Source: Epiperipatus broadwayi
Taxonomy: Eukaryota; Onychophora; Udeonychophora; Euonychophora; Peripatidae
Reading direction: 5' to 3'
DNA length: 64,000 nucleotides
Assembly (NCBI GenBank): GCA_028023455.1
Contig: JAQFVV010000499.1
Coordinates: forward strand, 124,001-188,000
A program made the position numbers and the translations under genes. Every line of letters starts with the position of its first letter. The first letter of the stretch is position 1. A model generated the notes under the pieces. It did not search any database. It was not told the origin of the DNA and was given only the letters and a program-made list of their open reading frames with translations. This document shows positions 26,979 through 38,990 of this stretch, piece by piece.

Positions 26979-28699
26979 GATAAGTCTTGCTACTTGTAAT
27001 TCCTCCTCATCCTTAAAAAAAAGAAGATATTGAATAGAAAAAATAAAAAGTACACAACTAATTATCTTTTGCAAAAATAGTTAATTTATATGAAACTTTG
27101 ACTTTTAAATGTCAGTACTGTACCCCTCACAAAGCTCTGTTTGTATTTTATATGGTTTTTAATTGACATATTAAAAGCATCAGTGCTGTGTCTATGTACC
27201 AATATCTATGCTGTTTTGCATCATATTCTTACTAATTGCTTCATATTAAGATAATCTGATCTTATAGCTATTTATTGATATGTTAAGAGCATAAATAAAA
27301 CACCATCAAGTAATCCCTGTTCAACATAACTCAATGTTAAAGTTGTAATTGATTTCAGGTTCAATTTTCATCTAACTGAATGGACATGTTAAATGCTCTA
27401 TTTATTAGTGTGATACTCTAACATCATATGATCACCTGAGAAATCTACCATACAATCAGTATATTTTATCATAAAATAGGACATCTCTAGTTCCACACTG
27501 TAGGTAGTAAAATGTAAGTAGTAACTAATACATAAATATACAGACTAAAGATCATTAAAGTTTATGATACAGATCTAAAATTGAGATTTGAAAACAAACT
27601 GTTAGGCATTGAGCATATTTGCATAGTTGTCTATGTGATAATAATCTTTGGTTCACTTAAACCACTTTTTATAATGGCAATCTGTATTTACTTTGAGAAC
27701 ATTGATGAAGTTGAAGTTTTTTTCAAATTAACAAATTCATATTGTTTCAGTACTATAAAAAAGATTATAAAAACGTTCACTGTCTTTCTTTAAATGTGTA
27801 TTATTCAATATCATTCTAAGTCATTATGACTAGTAGATTAATTATAGAAAATAAAAATATCTTGCTGAAGCCTTATTCATCAATATGTCAAGAATTGCAA
27901 CATATTAAAAAAACAAACTAACATTCAAATTTTTTGAAAATACAGAGAGTTAAAGAAAGATTTTCTGCCTTTAAAAATGTTTTTACCTAAAATTGTTATG
28001 TTACATGGTTTTATCTTGATTTAGATTTAGAAATGCAAGAAATTAATACAGATGTTTTTTGATATATGTTATCACACATGACTTCAGATAGTTTACGTGT
28101 TGGCAGTTACTGTTTGAGAGTAATCAGGCAGTCTTTGTTAATTCATGAACTTCAACAATAGAAGTTGATCTATCAGCTTTGTTTGTAGTTTCTGTTATCA
28201 ATCGTATTGATAATAATTGAAATGAGATTATTAGCAGTGATTTGGTAGTCAATGATTATCTTTTTTATGACTTTGATAATACAATTGCTGAAATTAATGT
28301 AATCAAAATATTTTTAAATTAGACAAAGCAACACTTAGTGCTTTTCCGAATAAATTAAAGAACTCTCTCACAGATAATTCAACTTAATCTGACTGAAATA
28401 AAAAGAGACCTTTTTACATGCCATAATGAATTCAGCTTGTATAATAATTAAACTTTGAAGACTTTTATAAAACTTAACTTGTAAATATTGCTTCTATAAT
28501 TTTTAATAATTTATGTAAAAAATATTTATTGTTGATAAGAATTAACATTATAGTATCATTTTTTATCTTTTTCTTTACAAATAAAATAAAGATTACATCT
28601 CATCATTTCAAAATTCTTTGGTTCAATGCCTACTGTGGATTCAGAGAATTTTTGGAAATGCACAAAAGCCATCAAATATAAATCTGTAGCTATATATTC
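26979..28699. other. AT-rich intergenic DNA, no gene seen
   Basis: No gene, RNA or repeat is supportable. The frame at 27581-27793 is a chance AT-rich frame with no recognisable domain. Confidence 0.6.
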
Positions 28700-28765
28700 T
28701 GTACAGTTTGGCACAATGATAAAGTGTCTGATGTGGAATCGGGGGTCCAGGATCAATTCTGATGC
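28700..28765 (+). repeat. tRNA-derived SINE head, degenerate
   Basis: TTTGGCACAATGATAAAG is A-box-like and GTCCAGGATCAATTCTG is B-box-like, with tRNA-like spacing. The region is locally GC-richer than its flanks. It could be a worn SINE promoter region; body and tail boundaries are unclear. The small frames at 28556-28808 cross it and are not supported as genes. Confidence 0.4.
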
Positions 28766-28869
28766 TGGAACATCTTATGAACTCCTGAACAATAAAACCA
28801 TTTTTTAATAGCTATATCAGCAAAATGAACATTTTTAAAAAAAATTAAATATAATGAATTAGTATTAAA

Positions 28870-29200
28870 GTAAATGTAAATTATTAGTCAATGTTCTTTT
28901 AAAAAAGAAAGTCTAATAAATAAATTTAGTTATTTTTTTATATTTACTCATCTATAAAGAAATTTTAGATCAGTAAATGGCAGAAATCCAGAACTTTATT
29001 CCACTTTTTTGCTTATTATAAAAGTGATATTAAAAAGACCAAGTGCATTAAGTTATTAGTTAAATTTGTTTTAAAAAATAAACAATTAAAAGAAAACTTA
29101 TATAAATTCATTATCTATTTCAATTTACTCGATTTCAAAGAAATTTTGCATTATTAAATGGAAATTCATAAAAGAAGTTGAAGCCTTTTTTATGCTTTTT
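28870..29200. repeat. Worn tandem repeat, two units of ~175-180 bp
   Basis: Matching blocks in the same order: TAAATTATTAGTCAATGTTC near 28878 with TAAGTTATTAGTTAAATTTG near 29050, and TTTACTCATCTATAAAGAAA near 28943 with TTTACTCGATTTCAAAGAAA near 29124. Divergence is considerable, so the duplication is old. Confidence 0.55.
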
Positions 29201-29239
29201 TAAAAAAATTATGATCTAAGATGTAACTAATGCTTCACT

Positions 29240-30080
29240 GAAATTTTTTTTCTATTGACATTTTGAAAATAAAAGTTTGTATAGAACTGAAAACATTTTC
29301 TTTTGTATTTCAGGAAGAGTGGAGAATAAATTAACATGTCTTTTTAACAACTTAATTTTTTCATAAAAAAGGAATCATATTCTGAGCTCAACTTTTGCCA
29401 CATGTGGTTGTGTGAACATTAAAACTGATATTATATTTTTGTTTATTTAATTTTTTTAAAATAAACTTTTAATGTAAATTTCCAATTTTTTTATATTTTA
29501 ACTGTCATACAGAGTTGCAAATCAGTGCATATTTATTTAACTTAGAGTAAAATTAACATTTTTCATATTAAAAAAGTGCTATGGATTACAATATTGTTTT
29601 TATATATTATGTTACATCACATGTCTGATACAGCCATGTTTTAACATTAAAGCAGTCACTATTCCTTTTTTGTTGTGATTTTTTTTTTTTCAAAATGAAT
29701 TTTTAGCTTAGAATCAAAATTTTTCCACTTCAGCTGTCATATAGAGTTGCTAATCAATATATATTTATGCTGTTTTTTTAAAAATAAACTTCATAAAAGT
29801 GTGATAGAGATGTAATAAAGCCACATTATGTTATAGAAAATGACTGATGCAATCACAATTCAACATTAAAACTATTGCATAATGTTTTGCTTCAATTTTT
29901 TTTAAAATGGGCATAAAATCACATATTTTAGCAGTCATACAACTGTTGTGAATCAGTATTTTTATATACATCTAGATTACAAATAAATTATACTTATTTA
30001 TAAAAGAATGTGCTATAGATAATGTATATTTGGACTAAATATTTTCACTATTTTGTCTAGATTGCCATATTGATTTTTGT
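29240..30080. repeat. Worn tandem array, about four units of ~200-230 bp
   Basis: Two anchors recur in order. ACTGTCATACAGAGTTGC is at about 29501, its relative CTGTCATATAGAGTTGC at about 29734, and GCAGTCATACAACTGTTG at about 29931. A second anchor containing AACATTAAA occurs near 29418, 29642 and 29861, each preceded by a CACA or GATGCAATCACA-type block. Each unit starts with a T-run followed by AAAAT. It looks like a decayed minisatellite or satellite patch with no coding content. Confidence 0.65.
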
Positions 30081-30523
30081 TTTGAAAATAGTATATGCTT
30101 CATAAATTGTGTGCAATGGAGACTCAATAGTTAATATAAGAATTTACATTTAGACTTGATTTCTTAACAATCCAGCTTTTTCATTGGTGTATTTATATAT
30201 GCTGTGATATATGTAAAACAAGTAATTACAATGCTGAATATATGTATCACTGGAGGTACTTTTTGAAGCATTTGTTGTTATAAATAATTGTTTTGCCCTC
30301 TAGTTACAACATTGTTGCACTCTAATATTATTATATAAAGGATTATCATGAGTAGCAAATGTATATATTTTTTGTGAAGCCATACTGGATGATCTAAATC
30401 TGCTCAATTTTTGAGTTTATGCAGTTAAAAGTAACAATGGTTTATCTGAAAAATTAATTTACTTTTAAAGAAGACAATAGCAAGCAATGTAAACTATATT
30501 CAATAATTGTATTTTGATAATGA

Positions 30524-30830
30524 ACTAATTCCATCATCTTTAGAAAAATTTAACTTTATTTAAATATTCCAAATACATTCAATTGTTAGTAATAGCACAT
30601 AAAATAGTTAGTATATGCACAATGTCTCAAGAGGTATTATTCTCCTCTCTTTTTCGGGTGTTGCTAGCCTGACCAGTGACAGTGCTAGCATGGAATTTGA
30701 ACCTGGACCCTTAGATTCTTGAGTATTGAATTTTAAGGTACACTCTACCCAACTGAGCCATCCTACCAAAGACATTCAATACCATATTAGATGATGGAAT
30801 TAGTCCAATATAAAAATACAACTAGAACAC
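30524..30830. repeat. Foldback (family M) split around a SINE
   Basis: A perfect 16-bp inverted pair, ACTAATTCCATCATCT at 30524-30539 and its complement at 30790-30805, brackets the segment. The left piece to about 30595 matches, inverted, the body of a second family member at 63655-63790 (shared block CAAT-AATGTA-TTGGAA-TTTAAAT-AAGTTAAATTTT). The right piece matches the same copy directly (AAAGACATTCAATAC through TAGATGATG). The SINE described separately lies between the halves. Confidence 0.65.
30645..30767 (-). repeat. tRNA-derived SINE, best-preserved copy
   Basis: On the minus strand the head starts near 30767 with GGTAGGATGGCTCAGTTGGG (A box TGGCTCAGTTGG), and the B box is GGTTCAAATTCC at about 30703-30692. 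The spacing is tRNA-like, although the anticodon-arm region is longer than in a real tRNA. The body continues with CTAGCACTGTCACTGGTCAG. This is a clear pol III type promoter with a non-tRNA body, hence SINE. A head related to tRNA-Lys would be normal for mollusc SINEs, but I could not assign it. Confidence 0.75.
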
Positions 30831-33560
30831 CATCATCACAAAACTTCAGGAAAATATATTCAATAATGTTTAATTGTTATAATTTTATTGTGGTACTCTA
30901 TTATAACAATTCTACCTCTTTTCAGGTATAAAGCTTAATACACCAACTTCTCTTTTACTTAAAATTTATTATTACATTTTTTTAATAAACTAGCTGATTA
31001 TATATAAAATAATTGTGAATACCTAAACGTAAATTAATCTCATATTTTTTCCATTAAAAAGTTAACATCACTATTGATGGAACTTATATATTTAGCACAC
31101 ACATATAATATTAATTATTATCATTTATATATTATAAATAAAAACGTTAGCCATAAAACTAAATTATAATAATAATATATTTGTAACGAAATGTAAAATA
31201 TTAATTTAGAAAAAGTAACAAATTGATTGCTATCCTAATAAAAAAAATTATATCAAAATAAATTTCATTACTCATTTATGGATAATTATTCAACTCCATA
31301 TATTTCTGAAGTAATAATAAAAAAAGGAGGAAGGAAATTTATATATTTATTTTTTAAAAAATATAGCATTTTCATTCCTAAGGTACAAATAAATAAACAA
31401 GCAGAAGAAAACATTTAAAAATATCATGTGTATATTATGGCAATTAATGGCATTCATTGTAATATTTGTATTCATTGATTTGGTTATTTTATATTCATCA
31501 TTACAGTGTGATTTGTTTGCTTTATATTAATAAAAACTTAAAGGTAAACTTTTATTTTTATTCTCAAAATAATTTCATTATTTAATATATTTTTACTATT
31601 TTTAAAAATATGTTGAATAATAATTAAGCTAAAAAATAATTTTAATTTGCCACTAACTTTATTAAAATTGAAGATCACTTTTACTATAATTAATTATAAT
31701 AGTAAAATTCAGTCATATATCACATGACCTATATAGCTTGTATTACCAATATGTAATATATAAAGAGCCTGCTACTAGCTCTACACAGATTATACAGTTT
31801 TTAAACCTTAATTTATTAATTTAAATTATAATTGTTTTTAGAAGACTCATGAAAAAAATGCTTGATAAGAAACAGCTATATGTGGAAGTAAGAAGATCTT
31901 GAGAAATGAAGCAAGAATTTGAATTAAATGAATTAATTTTGTAATTAAACCTTTTGTGTTCATTGTATAAACTGATAGTCATTCCTGAATTTAATTTAGT
32001 GAGAAAAAAGTATATATTGAATGACTTATATATACATTGCATACGATAATCATTATGCCTGATCCAACTATATTCAAAGTTTTTTTGAAAGTTGTAGTAA
32101 GATATGTGACAAAATATTCTATAATTTGTAAATGTACTTTATGCTATACTAATTTCTTTTCATAGATCACATTATATTTCATCAATTTTTATCAGGTGTT
32201 ATCATCTCTAATATAAAATCTCTCTTCTGTTTAACATTGCATATAAGTATAATTCTCTTATTAGACCCTCCCTTTCTTATTAAATTAATCAATCTAGAAA
32301 TATATAATTATTGTGCATACATTATACTATTATATAAATCATTTAACTTAAAATTTATAGTGTCATATATTTATACACGCATGTATAATCATTAGAAACC
32401 AGTCAATATTATGTGCAACTATATATATTAATATACCTTTAAATCTATTATCAATAAATCTGTGTAATAAATTTTACATCAGTTAATTGAATGTATGTTC
32501 TATTACATTTTTGCAATTAAAATTTGTATACTATAGATCTTTTTTTTTTAAAAGTTCAAACAGTGATTAATAAATTCTAGTGCTTTCTTTTCTCACAGTG
32601 TTTAATATCTTTGCCATGGTCATTAGTTTAGTAAATGACTTTTCCTGAAGTGATTAATATATTTTTTTGTATATGTAGTTTTCAGTTAAGTCATATATTA
32701 GCACATTTTTATTAAAAATATTTGCGAAACAAAAAAAAATGGTGCTAAATATTTTGAATATTACCAGCATAAAATATTTTATATATTTCAATTATATAAT
32801 TTTGCAATGCTTCGGAGAAGCATAATATATTTATGTAAAAAGATATAAATATACATTTGATGTAAAGAAAAAAAACTTACTTTATTGTCACTATCTAAGA
32901 CTAAAATTGCCAAAATTTATTTTTTAACATACGGGAGAGTATCTCCCTATGTAAACACAAAAACTATACTAAAATTTAATAAACTGTACATAAGAATAAA
33001 ATTATTCAACAACATAAAATAGGGATTTAAAGTGAACTGAAGCAAAAATAACAATTCCTCAGATAACAGTGTAAAGTTTATCTGAAAGTAATACATTTTT
33101 CTTTAATTGACCATATATTTTTGTCTTTTAATATTTAAAAAAACAATAACAGCAATAATAATTGTCTTATCCCACTTTAAGACAATATCTTAGTCATTGT
33201 GCTTTTTGAATTAGTCTCCACATACAGCATATTACAATTTAAAGATTACTATTTAAACTTTTATAGCAAAATAAAATATATAATCCACTAACTTGTATTA
33301 AAGTATACACTGACAATATAGATTTTCTTTGTGTAAGTAATCACAGCATTAAAAAATATTAAATCAAAAATAAAATTTAAGCATTTATAATTCAAATTCA
33401 TAAATTTCATACATGCATTTGCCTTTATGAACAACACCAGGAATTATCTCACATCTACAATTTTCAAATCTCATATATTCTGTCACATACTTAATTGAAA
33501 AACCTAGCAAAAGTATATTGGCAAACATTGATTTTTTTCATATGTATGTGGTTATGGATA
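30831..33560. other. AT-rich intergenic DNA, no gene seen
   Basis: No gene, RNA or clear element is seen. The minus-strand frame at 31821-32042 is a chance frame. Direct and inverted micro-repeats here do not exceed what such AT-rich sequence gives by chance. Confidence 0.65.
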
Positions 33561-33630
33561 TCAGTTGTATAAGATGAATTGAATAGCTATGGGGAGTTTG
33601 AAAGATTGAGTTCAAGTCCTTTATAATTAC
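33561..33630 (+). repeat. Family B tRNA-like end fragment
   Basis: The sequence TGTATAAGATGAATTGAATAG, then CTATGGGGAGTTTGAAAG, then ATTGAGTTCAAGTCCTTTATAATTA follows the end of the complete family B copy at 49005-49072, including the B-box-like GAGTTCAAGTCC. The upstream body of the family is absent, so this is a truncated or worn copy. Confidence 0.6.
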
Positions 33631-35396
33631 ATTAAGTTTAATATAGACAATATACATATATTCAAATATTCTGTTACTTAGTAAAAAATCTTATTTAAAA
33701 TGGTTTGCTTACCTAAATAAAGCTTCAAAATGCTTTCTTTAAAATAACAAAATAAAAATAACTAAGTTAACAGTGAAAAGAAAACAAACTGCATGCTGAA
33801 ACAAAATTCATATTTATATTTGCTCACTTCAACTTGAGTATACAGTCAGCGAATGTGTTCTCTCTTTGCCAGTATATAACTATACTATCTTTTTTATATA
33901 ACTACAATATTCTATTTTATATTATTTTTATTAATGCTATTAAAATTATATAATCACTAATAAATTAATAAAAATTGTCTATTCACTTATTGTTTTTCAA
34001 AATAATCCATTCATTAATAAATATTAAAAATATTTAATAGTGAATAATTGTTGATAAAGATTATTAAATATATTTGAAATAAAAGGTAGAAAATTTGGTA
34101 AAAAGTTGTTTAAAGAATGAGCACTTTTGATATAATATTAATTACTTATTAATGTTGATATCTCAATGCACATAATATTTTAATTGTAAATATGTTTATA
34201 AAATTCAGCATTATATGAAGATTCAAACATATGTGTAAAGTCTTGGAATCAAATATCAACAGATATACTGAAAGGAAATTATAGTAATCCATTTAACATT
34301 ATACATATTTATGTAAATATGAATAAATAATGTTCACCAGATTGTAATGTCAATTAGATTTCTAGACTAATCCCTGACTATTGGCTTTCATCAATATAAA
34401 GCAACAGGTTGCAAATATTTCTACAACAGTCACTTTTGTTTCTATTAGCTAATCAAGTTAATGATTTCAAATATTCTAAATTTTGAATCTATGTTAACAT
34501 TATATCTGAAGAAATTACTTGCAATGCAATGCACCTGGCCAAAAATCAATATCCAGAAATTAATGTAATGTAAAAATGATTTTTAATTTTGATGAAATCA
34601 AGAAACACATGTTTGTATTACATCATATTATTTTCTGGATATTGATCAAGATTTCTCTGGCAATCTGATTGCCATTGTTATCTGGTGTCCATGTAGAGAA
34701 GAATGATGTAAAATGGAATGCTCTCTCCAATTTTTAAATTTTTCAAAAATTATTTATTGTTAAAATTATATAGATCTCTAGAATATGTAAAATTTATTCT
34801 ACCAGTATATATGTTTGTTTATCAGGAATATATATATTATTGCAGAGAAGTAAAAAATACACTGTATCAGTAGATTACCTCATTTATGTGCTAACGAAAA
34901 ATATATAAGAAAACAAAAAATGAAAATATTAAAATTCAGAAATTTAATATTTTTTTAAATATTACAATAGCATTTTTTTGGTCTTTGATGCCCTAACTAA
35001 ATAAAAAATTTAGAATTTAGATGAACATGATTACATTTATTAATAATGTTTCTTTGGATTACATTGAAAGCATATATATTTTGTTTTTCACATTTTTTTC
35101 TTTTACAAGTTTGAGATGGTACATTTTTTTATGTAATGAAATATTTTCTAAGCAATAAATAAAAGTTACTGATTTAGTAGTGGCACAAAAAAATCAGTAA
35201 AACATTCTTTAATTGTGACAACTGTTATTAGGAGTAACAATATAGATTTCAAGTCAATACAGATTTAAAAACATCTGATAAAATACAGGCTGCTATTGTG
35301 TTTACATAAGGAAAAAGTCTTAAATTGTGATAAAACTAAATTGTTCCATATATCAATAATTTGAGAAAATCAAAGTCTGATATTTCACTATTCATC
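33631..35396. other. AT-rich intergenic DNA with one small foldback
   Basis: No gene. At about 34518-34675 is a diverged foldback: ATCAATATCCAGAAAT at 34545-34560 faces ATTTTCTGGATATTGAT near 34630-34646, and weaker pairing continues outward to GGCAATCTGATTGCC, itself palindromic, near 34659-34673. Confidence 0.6.
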
Positions 35397-35930
35397 TTTA
35401 ATTAAAGGAATTTAAACCCAGACTTTCAAGCTTTCTACAGTCATCTTATCCTATATAACCAATACACATGGCCATATACATGTGAAAAAAATAAATAATC
35501 TCCAATATATGCATTTCAGAATCAGCACTCATCAGTTGGTCCAGATTATCATATCCCATATATATATATATAATTAATGCTTGGTTTATATTAAGATGAC
35601 AGATCTACACACTCTAATGGACAGGCTTTAATTCTTTCCACCCTCCAACTCTTCAGCCATCCATATCATTGAAAATCTGATGATGGAATGCTCAAAACCC
35701 TTGATGATGCCAATATTATAGTCATACCCATGTTGATCTTAAGTCAATCTGACTCCTCATATGTAGTACCTTAAAATATTTATTTAAATATACAGAGGAG
35801 GGAAGGGCAGATGATGTAATACTGAAATACAAGTATATTGTATATACTTAACCTAGATGTAATTAAAGGGCATTTGAACCCCGCCTTTCAAGCTTCCTGC
35901 AGTCATCTACTCTACCCAATATAACTGATA
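35397..35930 (-). repeat. Family B SINE-like unit, inverted, plus second tRNA-like end
   Basis: Read on the minus strand: a tRNA-like end (about 35930-35861, B box in GGGGTTCAAATG); a leader with CTGCCCTTCCCTCC; the decayed leader palindrome (about 35753-35729); CATTCCATCATCAGATTTTC; GAAT/TAAAGCCTGTCCATTAGAG; CTGGACCAACTGATGAG; GATTATTTATTTTTTTCACA; and a terminal tRNA-like end at about 35465-35403 with GTCTGGGTTTAAATTCC. So the unit is bounded on both sides by the promoter-like segment, as expected if units are arrayed head to tail. Confidence 0.8.
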
Positions 35931-36318
35931 CATTTCAATATTACACATTCATTTTAAATAAAAATACATTATATTTTTATTATTTTATTTTTGTTATGAA
36001 TGAGAATGAATGAACATATATATAAACACACCCTCTCAATTTATTATTAATGTCTACATTATTTTTATAAATTTTGTTTATATTATAATTTTAATTTATT
36101 TTAAATTCGAAGATTTTCACTGGCTACGGATATAAGTGAAATGTTATCCGGATACATCAGTGTATAATTAATTTAATTTATTAAATTTAGAATAAATGTA
36201 TTCTAATTTTTTTTATTAAAGAAATTCGATAAAACTATACGTAAATGATATACAGTATTATTACTGGATTTGCGGTTATATATTAGTAACAGAACACATC
36301 CTTTATTGTGGAATAGTT
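35931..36318. other. Sequence upstream of the Penelope-like ORF
   Basis: AT-rich, with an imperfect inverted pair, TCACTGGCTACGGATAT at about 36117-36133 and ATCCGGATACATCAGTG at about 36147-36163. It could be part of the 5' terminal region of the Penelope-like element, but I found no second copy of the element's 3' end here to prove a pLTR. Confidence 0.4.
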
Positions 36319-38220
36319 TTGATTATATTGCAAATATACAGATCAATTAAGGATTTACATTTTAAAACAGCACCACAAAAGCAAAAATTACAAACACTGA
36401 TTAAAACACAATCACCCAAAACTATATCTAAATATCAAAAAATTGTTTATAATTTGTCGAAGAAAATACTCTCTATAGACGAGATTTCAAGTTTAGAGAA
36501 AGATTTTAATTTTGCAATAACACCTTCTAAGATACCTTTGAAAACATCTGTAATATTGAATCAGCTCTTGACAAAATAGATCCTACAACAGTTGATACAC
36601 CAAGAATCAAAATTTATAATACTGTATATTTAAAAAAGCAAAACTTCCAAAAAGTAATATATCAAGAAAAGAAAGACAAGCTCTAAATAACCTAAAATCA
36701 GACAAATCTATTATTATTCCAGCAAATAAAGACAATGCTACAGTTATTATGGGCCATGATGTTTATAATAATAAAATCCTAACTCTGTTTAATGATAACA
36801 TTTATATAAAATCAAAAAGAGAGCATAGGGTCTATTTAAAAAAAGCAAGTCACTAATTGAAAACAACATAAAAAATGAAATTATTCCTCGTGAAAAAATG
36901 TATGTTTGTTTAAAATTTTTATGGAAGTCCAACAATTCACAATACTCTCCGTTTAATAGTGAGCACAATTGGATATCCCAATCACGTTTTAGCTAGATAT
37001 TTATCTGATTAAATGAAACATACAATTCCATTATTAAATTGTATGTTAAAAATTCTATATGTTTTATTTCTTTAATAAAAAATATAAAAAGTTAATATAC
37101 AAATGATATTCTAGTTAGCTTTGGTGTTACTTCTTTATTTACAAACGTTCCAGCTGATGAAGCTTTAAATATCATTTCTAAATGATTCAATCTATCAGAA
37201 CATATTAATTTAACTAAACATTGCCTTTCAAATACTTATTTTATGTATAATGGACAATATTTTAAGCAGACTTTTGGTACTCTGATGGGCTCAACAATAT
37301 CAGGAGTAATAGCTGTTTTGTTTATGGAATATATAGAAACTCTTAATTTAGAGTCAGCACCTTTAAAAATTTTTATTTGGCTCAAAAACACATTGATACA
37401 TTTATCATCTGGCCACACGGTAAAGACAATTTACATGATTTTTTTCACACATATAAATAATATACATCCTAATATTAAATTTACAATGGAAACAAAAACT
37501 GAGGAGAAATTTCCTTTTCTTGATGTACTTGTCCCAAGAAAGAGAATAATATTTTATCTTTTTCAATTTTTAGAAAATCTACACACACTAACTGATATTT
37601 AAAATTTTCATCACATCATCATCCATCTCAAATCTTTTCTGTTGCAAAAATTCTTTTCACTAGTATTATTAATCCTCTTTTAGATAAATCAAATCTCAAA
37701 GATGAAATAAGTCATATAAGCAATGTTTTATCAGCTAAAGGCCATAATAATAAACAGTACACTGAGCCTTAATTCAAATTCCAAACAATTAAAATTAAAA
37801 AAAAATTATTAGAGTTTGTATTACTTAATAAAAGCAACTACAGATTATATTGGACATATTCTAAGACATTATACCACTCATCAGAGAATTAAAAGCATTA
37901 TAACCAAACTTAAAAACAATCCTTCTTGAAGTACATGGAGTTTATGAAATTCCATGTAATATTTGTAAAGCTTCCTATATAGGCATGAGTAATCATTGCA
38001 TCAATCGTAGAAAAGATAAACATATTAGTGCAGTTAAAAACACTCATCATTATCAGCACTATCTTTTCATGCTATAGATACAGGTCATAGCATTGATTTT
38101 TCTAATATAAGAATATACTATCTAGATGTGACACTCACCAAAAAAGTCAAATTAGAGAAGCCATTAAGATCTTTAAAAGACCAGATTGTATTAATTAATA
38201 AACATGATGATATATGCAAA
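36319..38220 (+). pseudogene. Penelope-like retroelement (RT plus GIY-YIG endonuclease), inactive
   Basis: The segments follow the canonical Penelope-like order. (1) N-terminal block with VYNLSKKILSIDEISSLEK and FNFAITPSKIP at 36319-36579. (2) ALNNLKSDKSIIIPANKDNA at about 36690-36750. (3) RT finger block FYGSPTIHNTLRLIVSTIG from about 36918. (4) Motif A at 37111 reads SFGVTSLFTNVP, where SFDV is expected, so the catalytic Asp is Gly (37123-37125). (5) YFKQTFGTLMGSTISGVIA at about 37258-37314. (6) Motif C, normally YVDD, reads HID (37389-37397), losing one Asp. (7) FPFLDVLV. (8) GIY-YIG endonuclease starting GVYEIPCNICKASYIG at 37937 with NRRKDKH after it and REAIKI near 38140, which retains the family's Arg and Glu. 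At least four frame changes and several stops break the ORF. The element is an endonuclease-bearing type, nearly full length, and dead. Confidence 0.9.
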
Positions 38221-38402
38221 TTACCTTCTATTTTATTTTATTTTAAAACTCATTAATCTAAATAATTTCTCATAATTATTATTTCTATTTTCTATTAATA
38301 GAATGTTCATTCTTGTTATACATCAGCGTTTACAGCGCCTCTACAATTATTTTATAATATTTGTTGCCCAGTTGATGACCAGCATGACTTGGTCAAAATG
38401 TG
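38221..38402 (+). other. Penelope-like element 3' end with terminal stem-loop
   Basis: Downstream of the endonuclease, TTGATGACCAGCATGACTTG then GTCAAAATG lies at 38373-38400. GACCA (38377-38381) pairs with TGGTC (38390-38394). A TGATGACC...GGTCGAAA-like signature is typical near the ends of Penelope-like elements, whose terminal repeats can carry hammerhead ribozymes. The core here is altered (CAAAA where GAAA is expected), so I claim only a remnant. A TA tract follows. Confidence 0.5.
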
Positions 38403-38922
38403 GTTTATATATATATATTAATAAATTATACATGGTTGTACTCTACATCCAGATATTTCATTAATAATTTTAATTTATATATACATACTATACACATAAA
38501 ATGTCTGCTACATATATCAGTGTGTGTTGAAAAATACTGTATATTTACAGTATAGTAAACAATATTTATTGCACTGTAATGTATAAAATATGTGAGGGAG
38601 ACTTGGAGTAAAATATAATTGATATATGGATCCATTATATTACTCTTATTTTTTATTACTGTTACTATTATTTACTATTGATATTCCTGAAAAATGTAAA
38701 ATAATAATTATTATTTACTACAAATATTTTTTATTTAAATATAAGTTTTTTTTATATATATCTCTCTGTGTGACGAATTGAAATCAAAAAGTATATTTAA
38801 ATTTAAAATAGTTTTAGAATTTTTAATAAATTATTTTATATCAGTAATGCAAAATCTTTATTTTATATAAAATATATTAGATCCATCACACACACGTGTT
38901 CATGCAAGTGAAAAATTCTGTG
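38403..38922. other. AT-rich intergenic DNA, no gene seen
   Basis: Nothing is recognised. The minus-strand frame at 38426-38635 is a chance frame. Confidence 0.65.
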
Positions 38923-38990
38923 ATATATTGGTTAGTGCATCTAACTGCGATATTCATAATCTGGGTTCAAGTTTACACCAGGTAAGTCTG
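38923..38990 (+). repeat. tRNA-derived SINE head
   Basis: GATATATTGGTTAGTGCATC has an A-box-like core (TTGGTTAGTGC) and CTGGGTTCAAGTTTACACC has a B box (GGGTTCAAG). The CTAACTGCGATATT segment between them resembles an anticodon arm. The acceptor stem does not close and no 3' body was identified, so this is a SINE head or tRNA pseudogene rather than a working tRNA. Confidence 0.55.

Noticed and set aside
30645-30767. Functional tRNA gene
   Set aside because: A and B boxes are good, but the stems do not close and a non-tRNA body follows. The same applies to the heads at 2570, 28700, 38923 and 40005.
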